This document shows, in pieces, positions 37,759 to 48,279 of a stretch of 64,000 bases of DNA. Origin of the DNA: [Enterobacter] lignolyticus SCF1 (GTDB lineage Bacteria; Pseudomonadota; Gammaproteobacteria; Enterobacterales; Enterobacteriaceae); contig NC_014618.1 in NCBI RefSeq assembly GCF_000164865.1, forward strand, positions 1,178,001 through 1,242,000, read 5' to 3'. Under the pieces are notes generated by a model. The model did no database searches. It saw nothing but the letters and a program-made list of their open reading frames with translations, and had not been told where the DNA came from. The position numbers and the translations under genes are program-made. Numbering within the stretch: the stretch's first letter is position 1; each line of letters starts with the position of its first letter.

Positions 37759-38346
37759 CTAGTAGAAAATCCGCACCGCGCAGTACACCAGCAGCAGCGC
37801 CAGAATTATGTTCAGCTCCCGGCCGTAGCGGCGAAACAGCCGTTGAAAAAGATGTCCGGCCAGCGCCCAGCACAAATTACCCAACGACCCGATCGCCGCC
37901 AGCAGCACACTGATGCCGACCACCCAAACCAGCTCCCGGGTGTGGGGCAGGACGAAGGTCGACAGCGCGGTAATACCGTAAAGCATGATTTTGACGTTCA
38001 CAAACTGCAGGCCAAAGCTCGCCCAGAAGCTGACGGGCCGGGACTGAACGGCGGCATCCGTCGGCGGGCTTGTCGCAATACGCAGCGCAAGCCACAGAAT
38101 ATACGCGGCGCCTGCCCAACTGAGGATATGGATCAGCGCCGGGTCGAGGGTCGCCAGTGAAAACGCGATGCCCGCGCAGAGCAGCATAATAATCAAAAAT
38201 CCGAGGCTCATTCCTGCCAGCACGCGCGAGCTCTGGCGCAGGCCGTGCGAGGTCACAGTGCTGAGCGCGAGGATATTGTTTGGCCCAGGGGTCAACGCGG
38301 TAATCAGCGTATAGGTCCAGAAAGCGCTAAAAAGGGTGGTGGTCAC
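37759..38346 (-). CDS. eamB: Cysteine/O-acetylserine exporter EamB (YfiK), RhtB/LysE family
   Basis: 195 residues, about six membrane helices; the N-terminal YTLITALTPGPNNILALS is the LysE/RhtB signature. It exports cysteine and O-acetylserine in E. coli. It is divergent from the LysR gene yfiE, 104 bp away, which may regulate it. Confidence 0.92.
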   Translation of the reverse strand: MTTTLFSAFWTYTLITALTPGPNNILALSTVTSHGLRQSSRVLAGMSLGFLIIMLLCAGIAFSLATLDPALIHILSWAGAAYILWLALRIATSPPTDAAVQSRPVSFWASFGLQFVNVKIMLYGITALSTFVLPHTRELVWVVGISVLLAAIGSLGNLCWALAGHLFQRLFRRYGRELNIILALLLVYCAVRIFY

Positions 38347-38450
38347 TTGTCTTCTCCTCTGTTTTGGCAGACAGTAGCCGATACAGAGGATTTAAAAAAT
38401 TGAATGTTTTTTAATTCTGAATTCGATAGTTTCGATGTATTGGAGGCAGG

Positions 38451-39335
38451 ATGGATTTGCGCCGTTTCATAACCCTGAAAACGGTGGTGGAAGAGGGCTC
38501 GTTTGTTCGCGCCGCCAACAAGCTCTGCTGTACGCAATCCACCGTGACGTTCCATATTCAGCAACTGGAACAGGAGCTCTCCCTGCAGCTGTTTGAGAAG
38601 ATCGGCCGACGGATGTGCCTGACCGAAAGCGGTAAAAAGCTGATGCCGCACGTGCACGAACTGACCCGGGTGATGGCATCGATTCGTCAGGCGGCGCAGC
38701 AAAATAGCGAACCGGAGGGCGAGCTGCGCGTGGCGACAGGCGAGACGCTGCTGGCCTATAAAATGCCGCAGGTGCTCCAGCGCTTCAAAGAAAAAGCCCC
38801 CCGCGTGCGCCTGTCGCTGCAGTCGCTGAACTGCTACGTTATCCGCGATGCGCTGCTCAACGATGAGGTGGATCTCGGGGTATTTTATCGGGTAGGCAAC
38901 GACGAGGCGCTGACGTGCAACGCTATCGGCGAGCAGACGCTGGCGCTGGTGGCCTCTCCCGCGCTGCTGGGCGCAGATTTTACCCGAACGGATCAGCATC
39001 TTCCGCTGAGCTTCGTGATTAACGAACCGCAGTGTATCTTTCGCCAGCTGTTTGAAAGCCAGCTTCGGGCGCGGCGAATCACCCTGGAAAATACCATTGA
39101 GCTCTGGAGTATTGAGAGCATCAAGCTGTGCGTGGCGGCTAATCTGGGCGTGAGCTTTTTACCGCGTTTTACCGTTACGCGCGAACTGCAGGACGGTACC
39201 CTGGTCGAGCTGCCGTTTAGCGATCCGCCGCTGTCGATTACCGCGCTGTGCGCACATCATGCCGGGAAGGTGGTCAGCCCGGCGATGCGGGTATTTATGA
39301 CGTGCGTCGAGGAGTGCTGCGCTGCGGGGAAATAA
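38451..39335 (+). CDS. yfiE: LysR-family regulator YfiE
   Basis: 294 residues. The N-terminal winged HTH (LRRFITLKTVVEEGSFVRAANKLCC with TQSTVTFHIQQLEQEL) is followed by a substrate-binding co-inducer domain. Divergent orientation to eamB suggests control of the exporter, which is inference. Start ATG 38451 behind GGAGG. Confidence 0.9.
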   Translation: MDLRRFITLKTVVEEGSFVRAANKLCCTQSTVTFHIQQLEQELSLQLFEKIGRRMCLTESGKKLMPHVHELTRVMASIRQAAQQNSEPEGELRVATGETLLAYKMPQVLQRFKEKAPRVRLSLQSLNCYVIRDALLNDEVDLGVFYRVGNDEALTCNAIGEQTLALVASPALLGADFTRTDQHLPLSFVINEPQCIFRQLFESQLRARRITLENTIELWSIESIKLCVAANLGVSFLPRFTVTRELQDGTLVELPFSDPPLSITALCAHHAGKVVSPAMRVFMTCVEECCAAGK

Positions 39336-39338
39336 AAA

Positions 39339-39361
39339 CGCCGGGCGAACCCGGCGTCGTT
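39339..39361. terminator. Terminator between yfiE and srmB
   Basis: CGCCGGG-CGAA-CCCGGCG stem flanked by A and T runs in the 26-bp convergent gap; it can serve both genes. Confidence 0.85.
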
Positions 39362-40696
39362 TTACTCTTCTGAACCCGATGACTCCACCTTCGCGGCGCT
39401 CGGTTTGCGGCGTTTACCAATGTTTTTGGTATCGCGATGGCGCTGCTTCACGCGCGGTTTTTCTTTCTCTTTTTCTTTCCGCTTCTCTTCGCGTTTAGCG
39501 AGCGCTTTTTTCGACGGTTTGCCGGTCATTTTCTCGCTCGGTGGGCGGGTGACCGGGCGCAACTCGTCGATCACGCGGGGCTTCAGCGGCTCTTCGATGT
39601 AGCGGCCGATTTTCATCAGCAGCAGATGGTCGTGCGCTTCCACCAGCGAAATCGCCGTGCCTTTACGTCCTGCGCGACCGGTACGGCCGATACGGTGCAG
39701 GTAGGTGTCTCCGCTGCGCGGCATGTCAAAGTTAAAGACGTGGCTGACGTCGGGAATATCAATGCCGCGGGCCGCAACGTCGGTAGCGATCAGCACATTG
39801 ACGCGACCGTCGGTCAGGCGCTTGATGCCTTCGACGCGTTTTGCCTGCGCCATCTCGCCTTCCAGATAGCAGTTATTGATCCCGGCCGCGCGCAGCAGTT
39901 CGGCCATTTCGTGCACGCGCTCGCGCTTGCGCACAAAGACGATGGAGCGGGTGACGTCATCCTGCTTCAGCAGGTGCTTGAGCAGCTCAAGCTTGTGCTC
40001 GAAGTTATCCGCGCGGTAGTACCACTGGTGGATTTTTTTGCGCTCGCGAGTCGACGGCGTGGCGGAAACCTCTACCGGATCCTCCAGCAGGCGCTCGGCG
40101 AAATCTTTAATCGCATCGCCTTCCAGCGTTGCGGAGAACAGCATGGTTTGTTTGCGCCAGCGGGTCTCCCCGGAGATGTGCTCGATATCCTGGGCAAAGC
40201 CCAGATCCAGCATACGATCCGCTTCATCCAGGATCAGTGTTTCGACGGCGCGGCAGTCGAAGTTTTCTTCTTTAATGTACTGCAGCAGACGCCCCGTCGT
40301 CGCCACTACGATATCCTGGTTTTCGCTGAACACTTCGGCGTGGTTCATATAGGCGACGCCGCCGGTGATCGTCGCGATGTCGAGGTGCGTATGTTTCGCC
40401 AGCTCGCGGGCGTGATCGGCGACCTGCATCGCCAGCTCGCGGGTCGGCGTCAGAATCAGGATGCGCGGCGGCCCGGATTTTTTACGCGGAAAATCGAGCA
40501 GGTGCTGCAACGCTGGCAGCAGGTATGCCGCCGTTTTACCGGTGCCTGTCGGCGCAGAACCGAGTACATCACGGCCTTCGAGCGCAGGCGGAATGGCAGC
40601 AGCCTGAATGGCGGTTGGGCGTGTGAAGCCTTTATCCTGGAGGGCGTCCAGCAGGCTTTCGTCGAGTTCGAGTTCGGAAAAAGTCGTTACAGTCAT
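39362..40696 (-). CDS. srmB: DEAD-box RNA helicase SrmB
   Basis: 444 residues. Helicase motifs in order: the Q motif (GFTRPTAIQ), APTGTGKT, PTRELAMQV, LDEADRMLDLGF, FSATLE, and HRIGRTGRAGR. The basic tail (KKALAKREEKRKEKEKEKPR) binds RNA. SrmB acts early in 50S subunit assembly. Confidence 0.97.
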   Translation of the reverse strand: MTVTTFSELELDESLLDALQDKGFTRPTAIQAAAIPPALEGRDVLGSAPTGTGKTAAYLLPALQHLLDFPRKKSGPPRILILTPTRELAMQVADHARELAKHTHLDIATITGGVAYMNHAEVFSENQDIVVATTGRLLQYIKEENFDCRAVETLILDEADRMLDLGFAQDIEHISGETRWRKQTMLFSATLEGDAIKDFAERLLEDPVEVSATPSTRERKKIHQWYYRADNFEHKLELLKHLLKQDDVTRSIVFVRKRERVHEMAELLRAAGINNCYLEGEMAQAKRVEGIKRLTDGRVNVLIATDVAARGIDIPDVSHVFNFDMPRSGDTYLHRIGRTGRAGRKGTAISLVEAHDHLLLMKIGRYIEEPLKPRVIDELRPVTRPPSEKMTGKPSKKALAKREEKRKEKEKEKPRVKQRHRDTKNIGKRRKPSAAKVESSGSEE

Positions 40697-40827
40697 GATC
40701 TACCTCTGTGTGGGCCGCTGATTATAGACGTTACGGCTGTAATCTTCATCTGTTTGTATGGCTATCTGTTCTCAGGTATTGTGCATAACCCAACGCTCAG
40801 TTGGTATTTCCAGAAAGGTTGTTGACT

Positions 40828-41565
40828 ATGATTCACTCTAAATCCGTGCTTCGCCGCAATGGATTTACGTTTAAGCAGTTTTTTGTCGCGCACGATCGCT
40901 GCGCGATGAAAGTGGGCACTGACGGTATTTTGCTCGGGGCGTGGGCGCCCATCGCGCGCGTAAACCGGATCCTCGATATCGGTACGGGAAGCGGTCTGCT
41001 GGCGCTGATGCTGGCGCAGCGTACGGAAGCATCGGTGACGCTGGATGCCGTTGAGCTTGATGTCGACGCGGCGGCTCAGGCGGCAGAAAACGTTCAGGAG
41101 TCGCCGTGGGCGCAGCGGATCGCTGTCCATCAGGCAGATGTCCGGGACTGGATTGCCGGGCAGAACAGCCGCTACGATCTTATCGTCAGCAATCCGCCTT
41201 ATTATGAGCAGGGCGTGGAGTGCGCCACGCCGCAGCGTGAGCAGGCGCGTTACACCACGTCGCTGGATCATACCGCGCTGCTGGCCTGCGCCGCCGATGC
41301 GATAACCGAAGAGGGTTTTTTCTGCGTAGTGCTGCCGGAGAACATTGGCAATAGCTTTACCGAGCAGGCGCTGGCGATGGGCTGGCATCTGCGGCTGCGT
41401 ACGGACGTCGCCGAAACCGAGCTGCGCCTGCCGCACCGCGTTCTGCTGGCATTTTCTCCCGCGGTGGGCGAGTGCTTTATGGACCGGCTGGTGATTCGTG
41501 GGCCAGAGCAGCAGTATTCCGAAGGGTACGCCGCGCTGACCCAGGCCTTCTATTTATTTATGTGA
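40828..41565 (+). CDS. trmN6: tRNA1(Val) (adenine37-N6)-methyltransferase TrmN6
   Basis: 245 residues from ATG 40828, as in E. coli YfiC. The SAM-binding DIGTGSGLLALMLAQRT and the N6-adenine catalytic motif NPPYY are present. It methylates A37 of tRNA-Val(1). The 3' end overlaps convergent nadB by 16 bp. Confidence 0.95.
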   Translation: MIHSKSVLRRNGFTFKQFFVAHDRCAMKVGTDGILLGAWAPIARVNRILDIGTGSGLLALMLAQRTEASVTLDAVELDVDAAAQAAENVQESPWAQRIAVHQADVRDWIAGQNSRYDLIVSNPPYYEQGVECATPQREQARYTTSLDHTALLACAADAITEEGFFCVVLPENIGNSFTEQALAMGWHLRLRTDVAETELRLPHRVLLAFSPAVGECFMDRLVIRGPEQQYSEGYAALTQAFYLFM

Positions 41566-43172
41566 GCCAGCGGCGACAGCACCGACGGGCCGGAGCGCTC
41601 CGCCAGCTGCGGATAGTCCAGCGTATAGTGCAGCCCGCGGCTCTCTTTACGCATCATGGCGCAGCGGACGATAAGCTCTGCGACCTGCACCAGGTTACGC
41701 AGCTCCAGCAGGTTGTTGGATACCCGGAAACGGGAGTAGTACTCGTCGAGCTCCTGCTGTAGCAGGGTGATACGGCGCAGCGCGCGTTCAAGACGCTTGG
41801 TGGTGCGCACGATACCGACATAGTCCCACATGAACAGCCGCAGCTCGTGCCAGTTGTGCTGGATAACCACCAGCTCATCTGAGTTTTCCACGCGGCTTTC
41901 GTCCCAGGCCGGCAGCGCGTTGACCGCGCGGGCATACGGCATCCGCTTACTGATATCTTCTGCCGCCGACCAGCCGTAGACCAGACACTCGAGCAGCGAG
42001 TTCGACGCCATACGGTTGGCGCCGTGCAGACCGGTATAGCTGACTTCGCCAATCGCATACAGCCCATCGACGTCGGTACGGCCAAAGTCATCGACCATCA
42101 CGCCGCCGCAGGTGTAGTGCGCCGCCGGGACAATGGGTACCGGCTCTTTGGTCAGGTCGATGCCCAGCCCCAGCAGCTTCTCGTAGATCATTGGGAAGTG
42201 CTGGCGCACAAACGCTTCCGGCTTGTGGCTGATATCGAGATACATGCAGTCGGCGCCGAGACGCTTCATCTCATGATCGATCGCGCGGGCGACGATATCG
42301 CGCGGCGCAAGCTCTGCGCGTTCGTCAAAATCCGGCATAAAGCGCGAGCCATCAGGGCGCTTGAGCAGCGCGCCTTCGCCGCGCAGCGCCTCGGTGAGTA
42401 AAAAGTTGCGCGCCTGCGGGTGATACAGGGCCGTCGGGTGAAACTGATTAAACTCCAGGTTTGCGACCCGGCAGCCAGCGCGCCAGGCCATGGCGATGCC
42501 GTCCCCGGAGGAGATATCCGGGTTGGTGGTGTACTGGTAAACCTTGGATGCGCCGCCGGTAGCCAGCACGACGGACTTCGCCTGGCAGGTTTCCACGGTT
42601 TCTTTATTGCGATTCCAGATCCACGCCCCGACCACGCGGCGGGTGCCGGGCAGGCCAATCTTGTCGGAGACGATCAAGTCCACCGCGTTGCTGCGCTCAA
42701 TCACCCGAATGTTAGGGTGGCTCAGCGCTTTGCTGACCAGCGTGGTTTCCACCTCTTTACCGGTTGCGTCGGCGGCGTGCAGGATCCGGCGATGGCTGTG
42801 TCCGCCCTCGCGGGTTAAGTGGTAGCTCTCTTCGCCGTTGGCCTGTACCTGGGTGTCAAACAGCACGCCCTGATCGATAAGCCACTGCACGCAGTGGCGG
42901 GCGTTGCTGGCGACAAAGGAGACCGCATGGCGATCGCAGATGCCGGCGCCGGCGACCAGGGTGTCTTCAACATGGGACTCAATGCTGTCGGTTTCATCAA
43001 ACACCGCGGCGATACCGCCCTGGGCATAAAACGTCGATCCTTCGCTGACGGGGCCTTTGCTGAGTACGATCACCGAATGGTGCTCAGCGAGGCGCAGCGC
43101 AAGGGATAAACCAGCAGCACCGCTGCCGACGATGAGGACATCACAAGAGAGATCGGGAGTTGTATTCAGCAT
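41550..43172 (-). CDS. nadB: L-aspartate oxidase
   Basis: 540 residues. The FAD-binding GSGAAGLSLALRLAE at the N-terminus and family motifs such as STFYAQGGIAAVF, the HLTREGGHSHRRI active-site loop and the late GEVSYTGLHGANRMASNSLLE are intact. It oxidises aspartate to iminoaspartate, the first step of NAD synthesis. The ATG at 43172 lies two bases after the NadR box and no clear Shine-Dalgarno is visible. Confidence 0.97.
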   Translation of the reverse strand: MLNTTPDLSCDVLIVGSGAAGLSLALRLAEHHSVIVLSKGPVSEGSTFYAQGGIAAVFDETDSIESHVEDTLVAGAGICDRHAVSFVASNARHCVQWLIDQGVLFDTQVQANGEESYHLTREGGHSHRRILHAADATGKEVETTLVSKALSHPNIRVIERSNAVDLIVSDKIGLPGTRRVVGAWIWNRNKETVETCQAKSVVLATGGASKVYQYTTNPDISSGDGIAMAWRAGCRVANLEFNQFHPTALYHPQARNFLLTEALRGEGALLKRPDGSRFMPDFDERAELAPRDIVARAIDHEMKRLGADCMYLDISHKPEAFVRQHFPMIYEKLLGLGIDLTKEPVPIVPAAHYTCGGVMVDDFGRTDVDGLYAIGEVSYTGLHGANRMASNSLLECLVYGWSAAEDISKRMPYARAVNALPAWDESRVENSDELVVIQHNWHELRLFMWDYVGIVRTTKRLERALRRITLLQQELDEYYSRFRVSNNLLELRNLVQVAELIVRCAMMRKESRGLHYTLDYPQLAERSGPSVLSPLAHINK

Positions 43173-43174
43173 GT

Positions 43175-43192
43175 TGTTTAATTTACTAAACA
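43175..43192 (-). promoter_or_regulatory. NadR operator of nadB
   Basis: TGTTTA-N6-TAAACA is a perfect inverted repeat and matches the NadR box. It abuts the nadB start codon, so bound NadR would cover the initiation region. Confidence 0.9.
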
Positions 43193-43483
43193 GTGTTTGT
43201 TCAGCATAGCACCATAAAGCGACGAACAGCACGCAATTTTTTCTTGTGCGTTGAGCTTGCTAAACAGAGGGGCGGCGACGGAAGAACTGTAAAGGTAAGA
43301 AAATAATTGCGAAGCAGATCGTTAGCTTCAGATTTTATGATGAAAAAAAGCCTGTGTTACGTTACTCTGCTGGTTGATTTCAGACGTCTATTTGCGCACC
43401 TGACTCTTCATTAAGTATTGGTAGACTTATAATGAGTGATAATGAACGGTCTACTGTGATTAGCAAAAAGTAAAAGCGTAACT

Positions 43484-43510
43484 GAACTTTAAGGCAACCG
43501 CGCACTCTAA
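43484..43510 (+). promoter_or_regulatory. Sigma-E promoter of rpoE
   Basis: GAACTT (43484-43489) and TCTAA (43506-43510) are 16 bp apart, fitting the RpoE pattern GGAACTT-N15-16-TCNAA apart from the first base. It gives autogenous control of rpoE-rseABC. The 420-bp gap between nadB and rpoE otherwise contains only the NadR box and further AT-rich promoter-like DNA. Confidence 0.85.
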
Positions 43511-43514
43511 CCTC

Positions 43515-43595
43515 GTGCTTGCTCATAGTGCAGTGATGGAGTGGCGTTCTGATTACGCATGGGAATTTGGTTTGAGGAGACATTACCTCGGATGA
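43515..43595 (+). CDS. rseD: Probable rseD-like leader ORF of rpoE
   Basis: An ORF of 26 codons from GTG 43515 (or 19 from ATG 43536) ends with TGA overlapping the rpoE ATG (GGATGAGC). It reads VLAHSAVMEWRSDYAWEFG and ends RRHYLG. E. coli has a longer leader ORF, rseD, translationally coupled to rpoE at this place; here an in-frame TAA at about 43479 limits the upstream extension. Coupling is inferred from the overlap and from the SD-like GAGGAGA lying 11 bases before the rpoE ATG. Confidence 0.55.
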   Translation: MLAHSAVMEWRSDYAWEFGLRRHYLG

Positions 43596-44167
43596 GCGAG
43601 CAGTTAACGGATCAGGTCCTTGTCGAACGGGTCCAGAAGGGAGATCAGAAGGCGTTTAACCTGCTGGTAGTGCGTTATCAGCATAAGGTGGCGAGCCTGG
43701 TTTCCCGCTATGTGCCGTCGGGCGATGTACCTGACGTGGTGCAAGAGTCTTTTATAAAGGCCTATCGTGCGCTGGATTCTTTCCGGGGGGATAGTGCTTT
43801 CTATACCTGGCTGTACCGTATCGCCGTCAACACGGCGAAGAATTATCTGGTTGCTCAAGGGCGACGTCCGCCATCCAGCGATGTGGATGCCATCGACGCA
43901 GAAAACTTCGAAAGTGGCGGCGCACTGAAAGAAATTTCGAACCCTGAGAACTTAATGTTGTCAGAAGAACTGAGACAAATAGTTTTCCGTACCATCGAGT
44001 CGCTTCCGGAAGATTTACGCATGGCTATTACGTTGCGGGAGCTGGATGGCCTGAGCTATGAAGAGATAGCCGCTATCATGGATTGTCCGGTGGGTACGGT
44101 ACGTTCACGTATCTTCCGTGCGCGGGAAGCTATTGATAATAAAGTTCAACCGCTAATCAGGCGTTGA
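43592..44167 (+). CDS. rpoE: RNA polymerase sigma factor E
   Basis: 191 residues from ATG 43592. Region 2 (NLLVVRYQHKVASLVSRY and FIKAYRALDSFRGDSAFYTWL) and region 4 (LREL-DGLSYEEIAAIMDCPVGTV) are intact. It directs transcription of the envelope-stress regulon. The inner-membrane RseA and the periplasmic RseB, next in the operon, hold it inactive. Confidence 0.98.
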   Translation: MSEQLTDQVLVERVQKGDQKAFNLLVVRYQHKVASLVSRYVPSGDVPDVVQESFIKAYRALDSFRGDSAFYTWLYRIAVNTAKNYLVAQGRRPPSSDVDAIDAENFESGGALKEISNPENLMLSEELRQIVFRTIESLPEDLRMAITLRELDGLSYEEIAAIMDCPVGTVRSRIFRAREAIDNKVQPLIRR

Positions 44168-44198
44168 CGATGGCGGAATACTGGAAAAGGTATTAGGC

Positions 44199-44849
44199 AT
44201 GCAGAAAGAAAAACTTTCCGCTTTAATGGATGGGGAAACGCTGGATAGTGAGCTGCTCAACGAGCTTACTCATTCCACTGAAATGCAAAAAACGTGGGAG
44301 AGCTACCATCTCATCCGCGATACTATGCGCGGGGATACGGCAGAAACTCTGCACTTTGATATCTCAGCAAGCGTGATGGCGGCCATCGCGAACGAACCTG
44401 TTCGCCAGGCAACGCCGCTCATCCCTGAAGCCCAGCCAGCGCCGCACCAGTGGCAAAAAATGCCATTCTGGAACAAAGTTCGTCCATGGGCGAGTTCATT
44501 AACCCAAATGGGTGTTGCGGCTTGTGTTTCACTTGCAGTCATCGTGGGCGTCCAGCACTATAATGGACGATCTGAAACTTCCCAGCAGCCAGAGGCGCCG
44601 GTGTTTAACACCCTGCCGATGATGGGCAAAGCTAGCCCGGTAAGCCTGGGGGTGCCTGCAGATGCTAACGCCGGAACCGGTCAGCAGCAGCAGGTGCAGG
44701 AGCAGCGTCGTCGCATCAACGCAATGTTGCAGGACTACGAATTGCAGCGTCGTCTGCACTCCGAACAGCTTCAGTTTGAACAGGCACAGACCCAGCAGGC
44801 TGCGGTCCAGGTGCCAGGATATCAAACGTTAGGAACGCAATCGCAGTAA
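44199..44849 (+). CDS. rseA: Anti-sigma-E factor RseA
   Basis: 216 residues. The cytoplasmic N-terminal domain (MQKEKLSALMDGETLDSELL) binds sigma-E. One membrane helix lies at about 101-118 (MGVAACVSLAVIVGVQ). The periplasmic tail is Gln-rich (QQQQVQEQRRR). Stepwise cleavage by DegS and RseP releases sigma-E. The stop overlaps the rseB start by one base (TAATG). Confidence 0.96.
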   Translation: MQKEKLSALMDGETLDSELLNELTHSTEMQKTWESYHLIRDTMRGDTAETLHFDISASVMAAIANEPVRQATPLIPEAQPAPHQWQKMPFWNKVRPWASSLTQMGVAACVSLAVIVGVQHYNGRSETSQQPEAPVFNTLPMMGKASPVSLGVPADANAGTGQQQQVQEQRRRINAMLQDYELQRRLHSEQLQFEQAQTQQAAVQVPGYQTLGTQSQ

Positions 44850-45802
44850 TGAAGCAACTTTGGTGTGCCATGTCCCTTGTGGCTGGTAGCCTGTTCTTCT
44901 CCGCTAACGCCTCGGCAGATGTATCGTCCGGGGCGTTGTTGCAGGAGATGAATATGGCAAGCCAGTCTCTCAACTACGAGCTGTCCTTCATCAGCATCAA
45001 CAAGCAGGGCGTAGAGTCGTTACGCTATCGTCACGCGCGTCTGAATAACCAGGCGCTGGCGCAGCTGCTGCAGATGGACGGACCGCGACGTGAAGTTGTG
45101 CAACGCGGTAGCGAAATCAGCTATTTTGAGCCTGGTCTCGATCCCTTCACGCTCAACGGCGATTACATTGTCGACTCGCTGCCTTCGCTTATTTATACCG
45201 ATTTTAAGCGCCTCTCGCCGTACTATGATTTCATCTCCGTTGGCCGCACCCGCATTGCGGATCGGCTGTGTGAGGTTATTCGCGTGGTGGCGAGAGACGG
45301 CACGCGCTACAGCTATATCGTCTGGCTGGATGCGGAAACCAAGTTGCCGATGCGCGTTGACCTGCTGGATCGCGATGGCGAAACGCTGGAGCAGTTCCGC
45401 GTGATTTCGTTTTCCGTCACAGCGCAGGTGAGCGACTACATGCAGAACCTGGCGAAAGCCAGCCTGCCGCCGCAGCTCTCCGTACCGTCCGGCGATAAAG
45501 CGAAGTTCAGCTGGGCGCCCGCCTGGCTGCCGCAGGGGTTCGTCGAGGTGGCGGAGAGCCGCCGTACGCTGCCGACCATCGATTCGCCGGTGGAGTCCAA
45601 GCTCTATTCCGACGGGTTGTTCAGCTTCTCGGTGAATATTAGCCGCGCCACGCCGACCAGCAGCGAACAGATGCTGCGCACCGGCCGTCGTACCGTGAGC
45701 ACCACGGTGCGCGATAACGCGGAAATCACCATCGTCGGCGAGCTGCCGCCGCAGACGGCGAAGCGCATTGCCGACAGCATTAAGCCTGGAATTTCGCCAT
45801 GA
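44849..45802 (+). CDS. rseB: RseB, periplasmic co-regulator of RseA
   Basis: 317 residues with a signal peptide (MKQLWCAMSLVAGSLFFSANASA). The large LolA-like N-terminal domain and smaller C-terminal domain are in order (for example YRHARLNNQALAQLLQMDGP). RseB shields the RseA cleavage site and senses mislocalised lipopolysaccharide. Ends 4 bp into rseC. Confidence 0.95.
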   Translation: MKQLWCAMSLVAGSLFFSANASADVSSGALLQEMNMASQSLNYELSFISINKQGVESLRYRHARLNNQALAQLLQMDGPRREVVQRGSEISYFEPGLDPFTLNGDYIVDSLPSLIYTDFKRLSPYYDFISVGRTRIADRLCEVIRVVARDGTRYSYIVWLDAETKLPMRVDLLDRDGETLEQFRVISFSVTAQVSDYMQNLAKASLPPQLSVPSGDKAKFSWAPAWLPQGFVEVAESRRTLPTIDSPVESKLYSDGLFSFSVNISRATPTSSEQMLRTGRRTVSTTVRDNAEITIVGELPPQTAKRIADSIKPGISP

Positions 45803-46278
45803 TCAAAGAGTGGGCAACCGTCATCTCCTGGCATGACGGCTTAGCGCAGGTAAGCTGCGACGTGAAAGCTTCCTGCAGCAGCTGCGCTTCCCGCGCGGGC
45901 TGCGGCAGCCGGGTGCTTAACAAGCTCGGACCGCAAACCCAGCACACCATCAGTGTGCCAAGCGCGCAGCCGTTAGTCGCCGGGCAAAAAGTGGAGCTTG
46001 GCATTGGCGAAGGCAGCCTGCTGACCTCCGCGCTGCTGGTTTACATGACGCCGCTGCTGGGGCTTTTCACCGTCGCTGCGCTGTTCCAGCTCTGCTTCGG
46101 CAGCGATCTGGCGGCGCTGACCGGCGCGCTGCTCGGCGGCGTCGGCGGTTTTCTCATTGCCCGCGGCCTGTCGCCGAAGCTGGCGGCGCGTGACGCCCTG
46201 CAGCCGACAATTTTAAGCGTTGGCCTACCGCCCGAACTGCTGCGCATCGATACCGCTTCTTCTGAAATGGGCCAGTGA
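45799..46278 (+). CDS. rseC: RseC, inner-membrane redox-related protein
   Basis: 159 residues. An N-terminal cysteine cluster (CDVKASCSSCASRAGCGS), like a metal site, precedes two membrane helices (about 75-96 and 100-120). RseC/RnfF-type proteins are linked to SoxR reduction and thiamine synthesis. The stop codon lies inside a terminator-like palindrome. Confidence 0.94.
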   Translation: MIKEWATVISWHDGLAQVSCDVKASCSSCASRAGCGSRVLNKLGPQTQHTISVPSAQPLVAGQKVELGIGEGSLLTSALLVYMTPLLGLFTVAALFQLCFGSDLAALTGALLGGVGGFLIARGLSPKLAARDALQPTILSVGLPPELLRIDTASSEMGQ

Positions 46279-46293
46279 ATTCACTGGCTTTTA
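46271..46293 (+). terminator. rpoE-rseABC operon terminator overlapping the rseC stop
   Basis: GCCAGTGA-AT-TCACTGGC followed by TTTTATC. The rseC TGA (46276-46278) is part of the left arm. Confidence 0.75.
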
Positions 46294-46463
46294 TCTTTAT
46301 TTACATCTGCCGCGAGATCTCCTTTCTGCTAACCGCTATGCTTGCCGGAAGAGCATTTCCTGGTGACGGAGATGTAGTGTAGAATGCGGCGTTTTCGAAC
46401 GATCAATACGTCAGGCGCAGAACAGCGGCCTCCAGGAATTCGTAAGGCATAATTAACTCTAAT

Positions 46464-48263
<1,800 letters not shown>

Positions 48264-48279
48264 CCTTTAAGGAGTTGGC

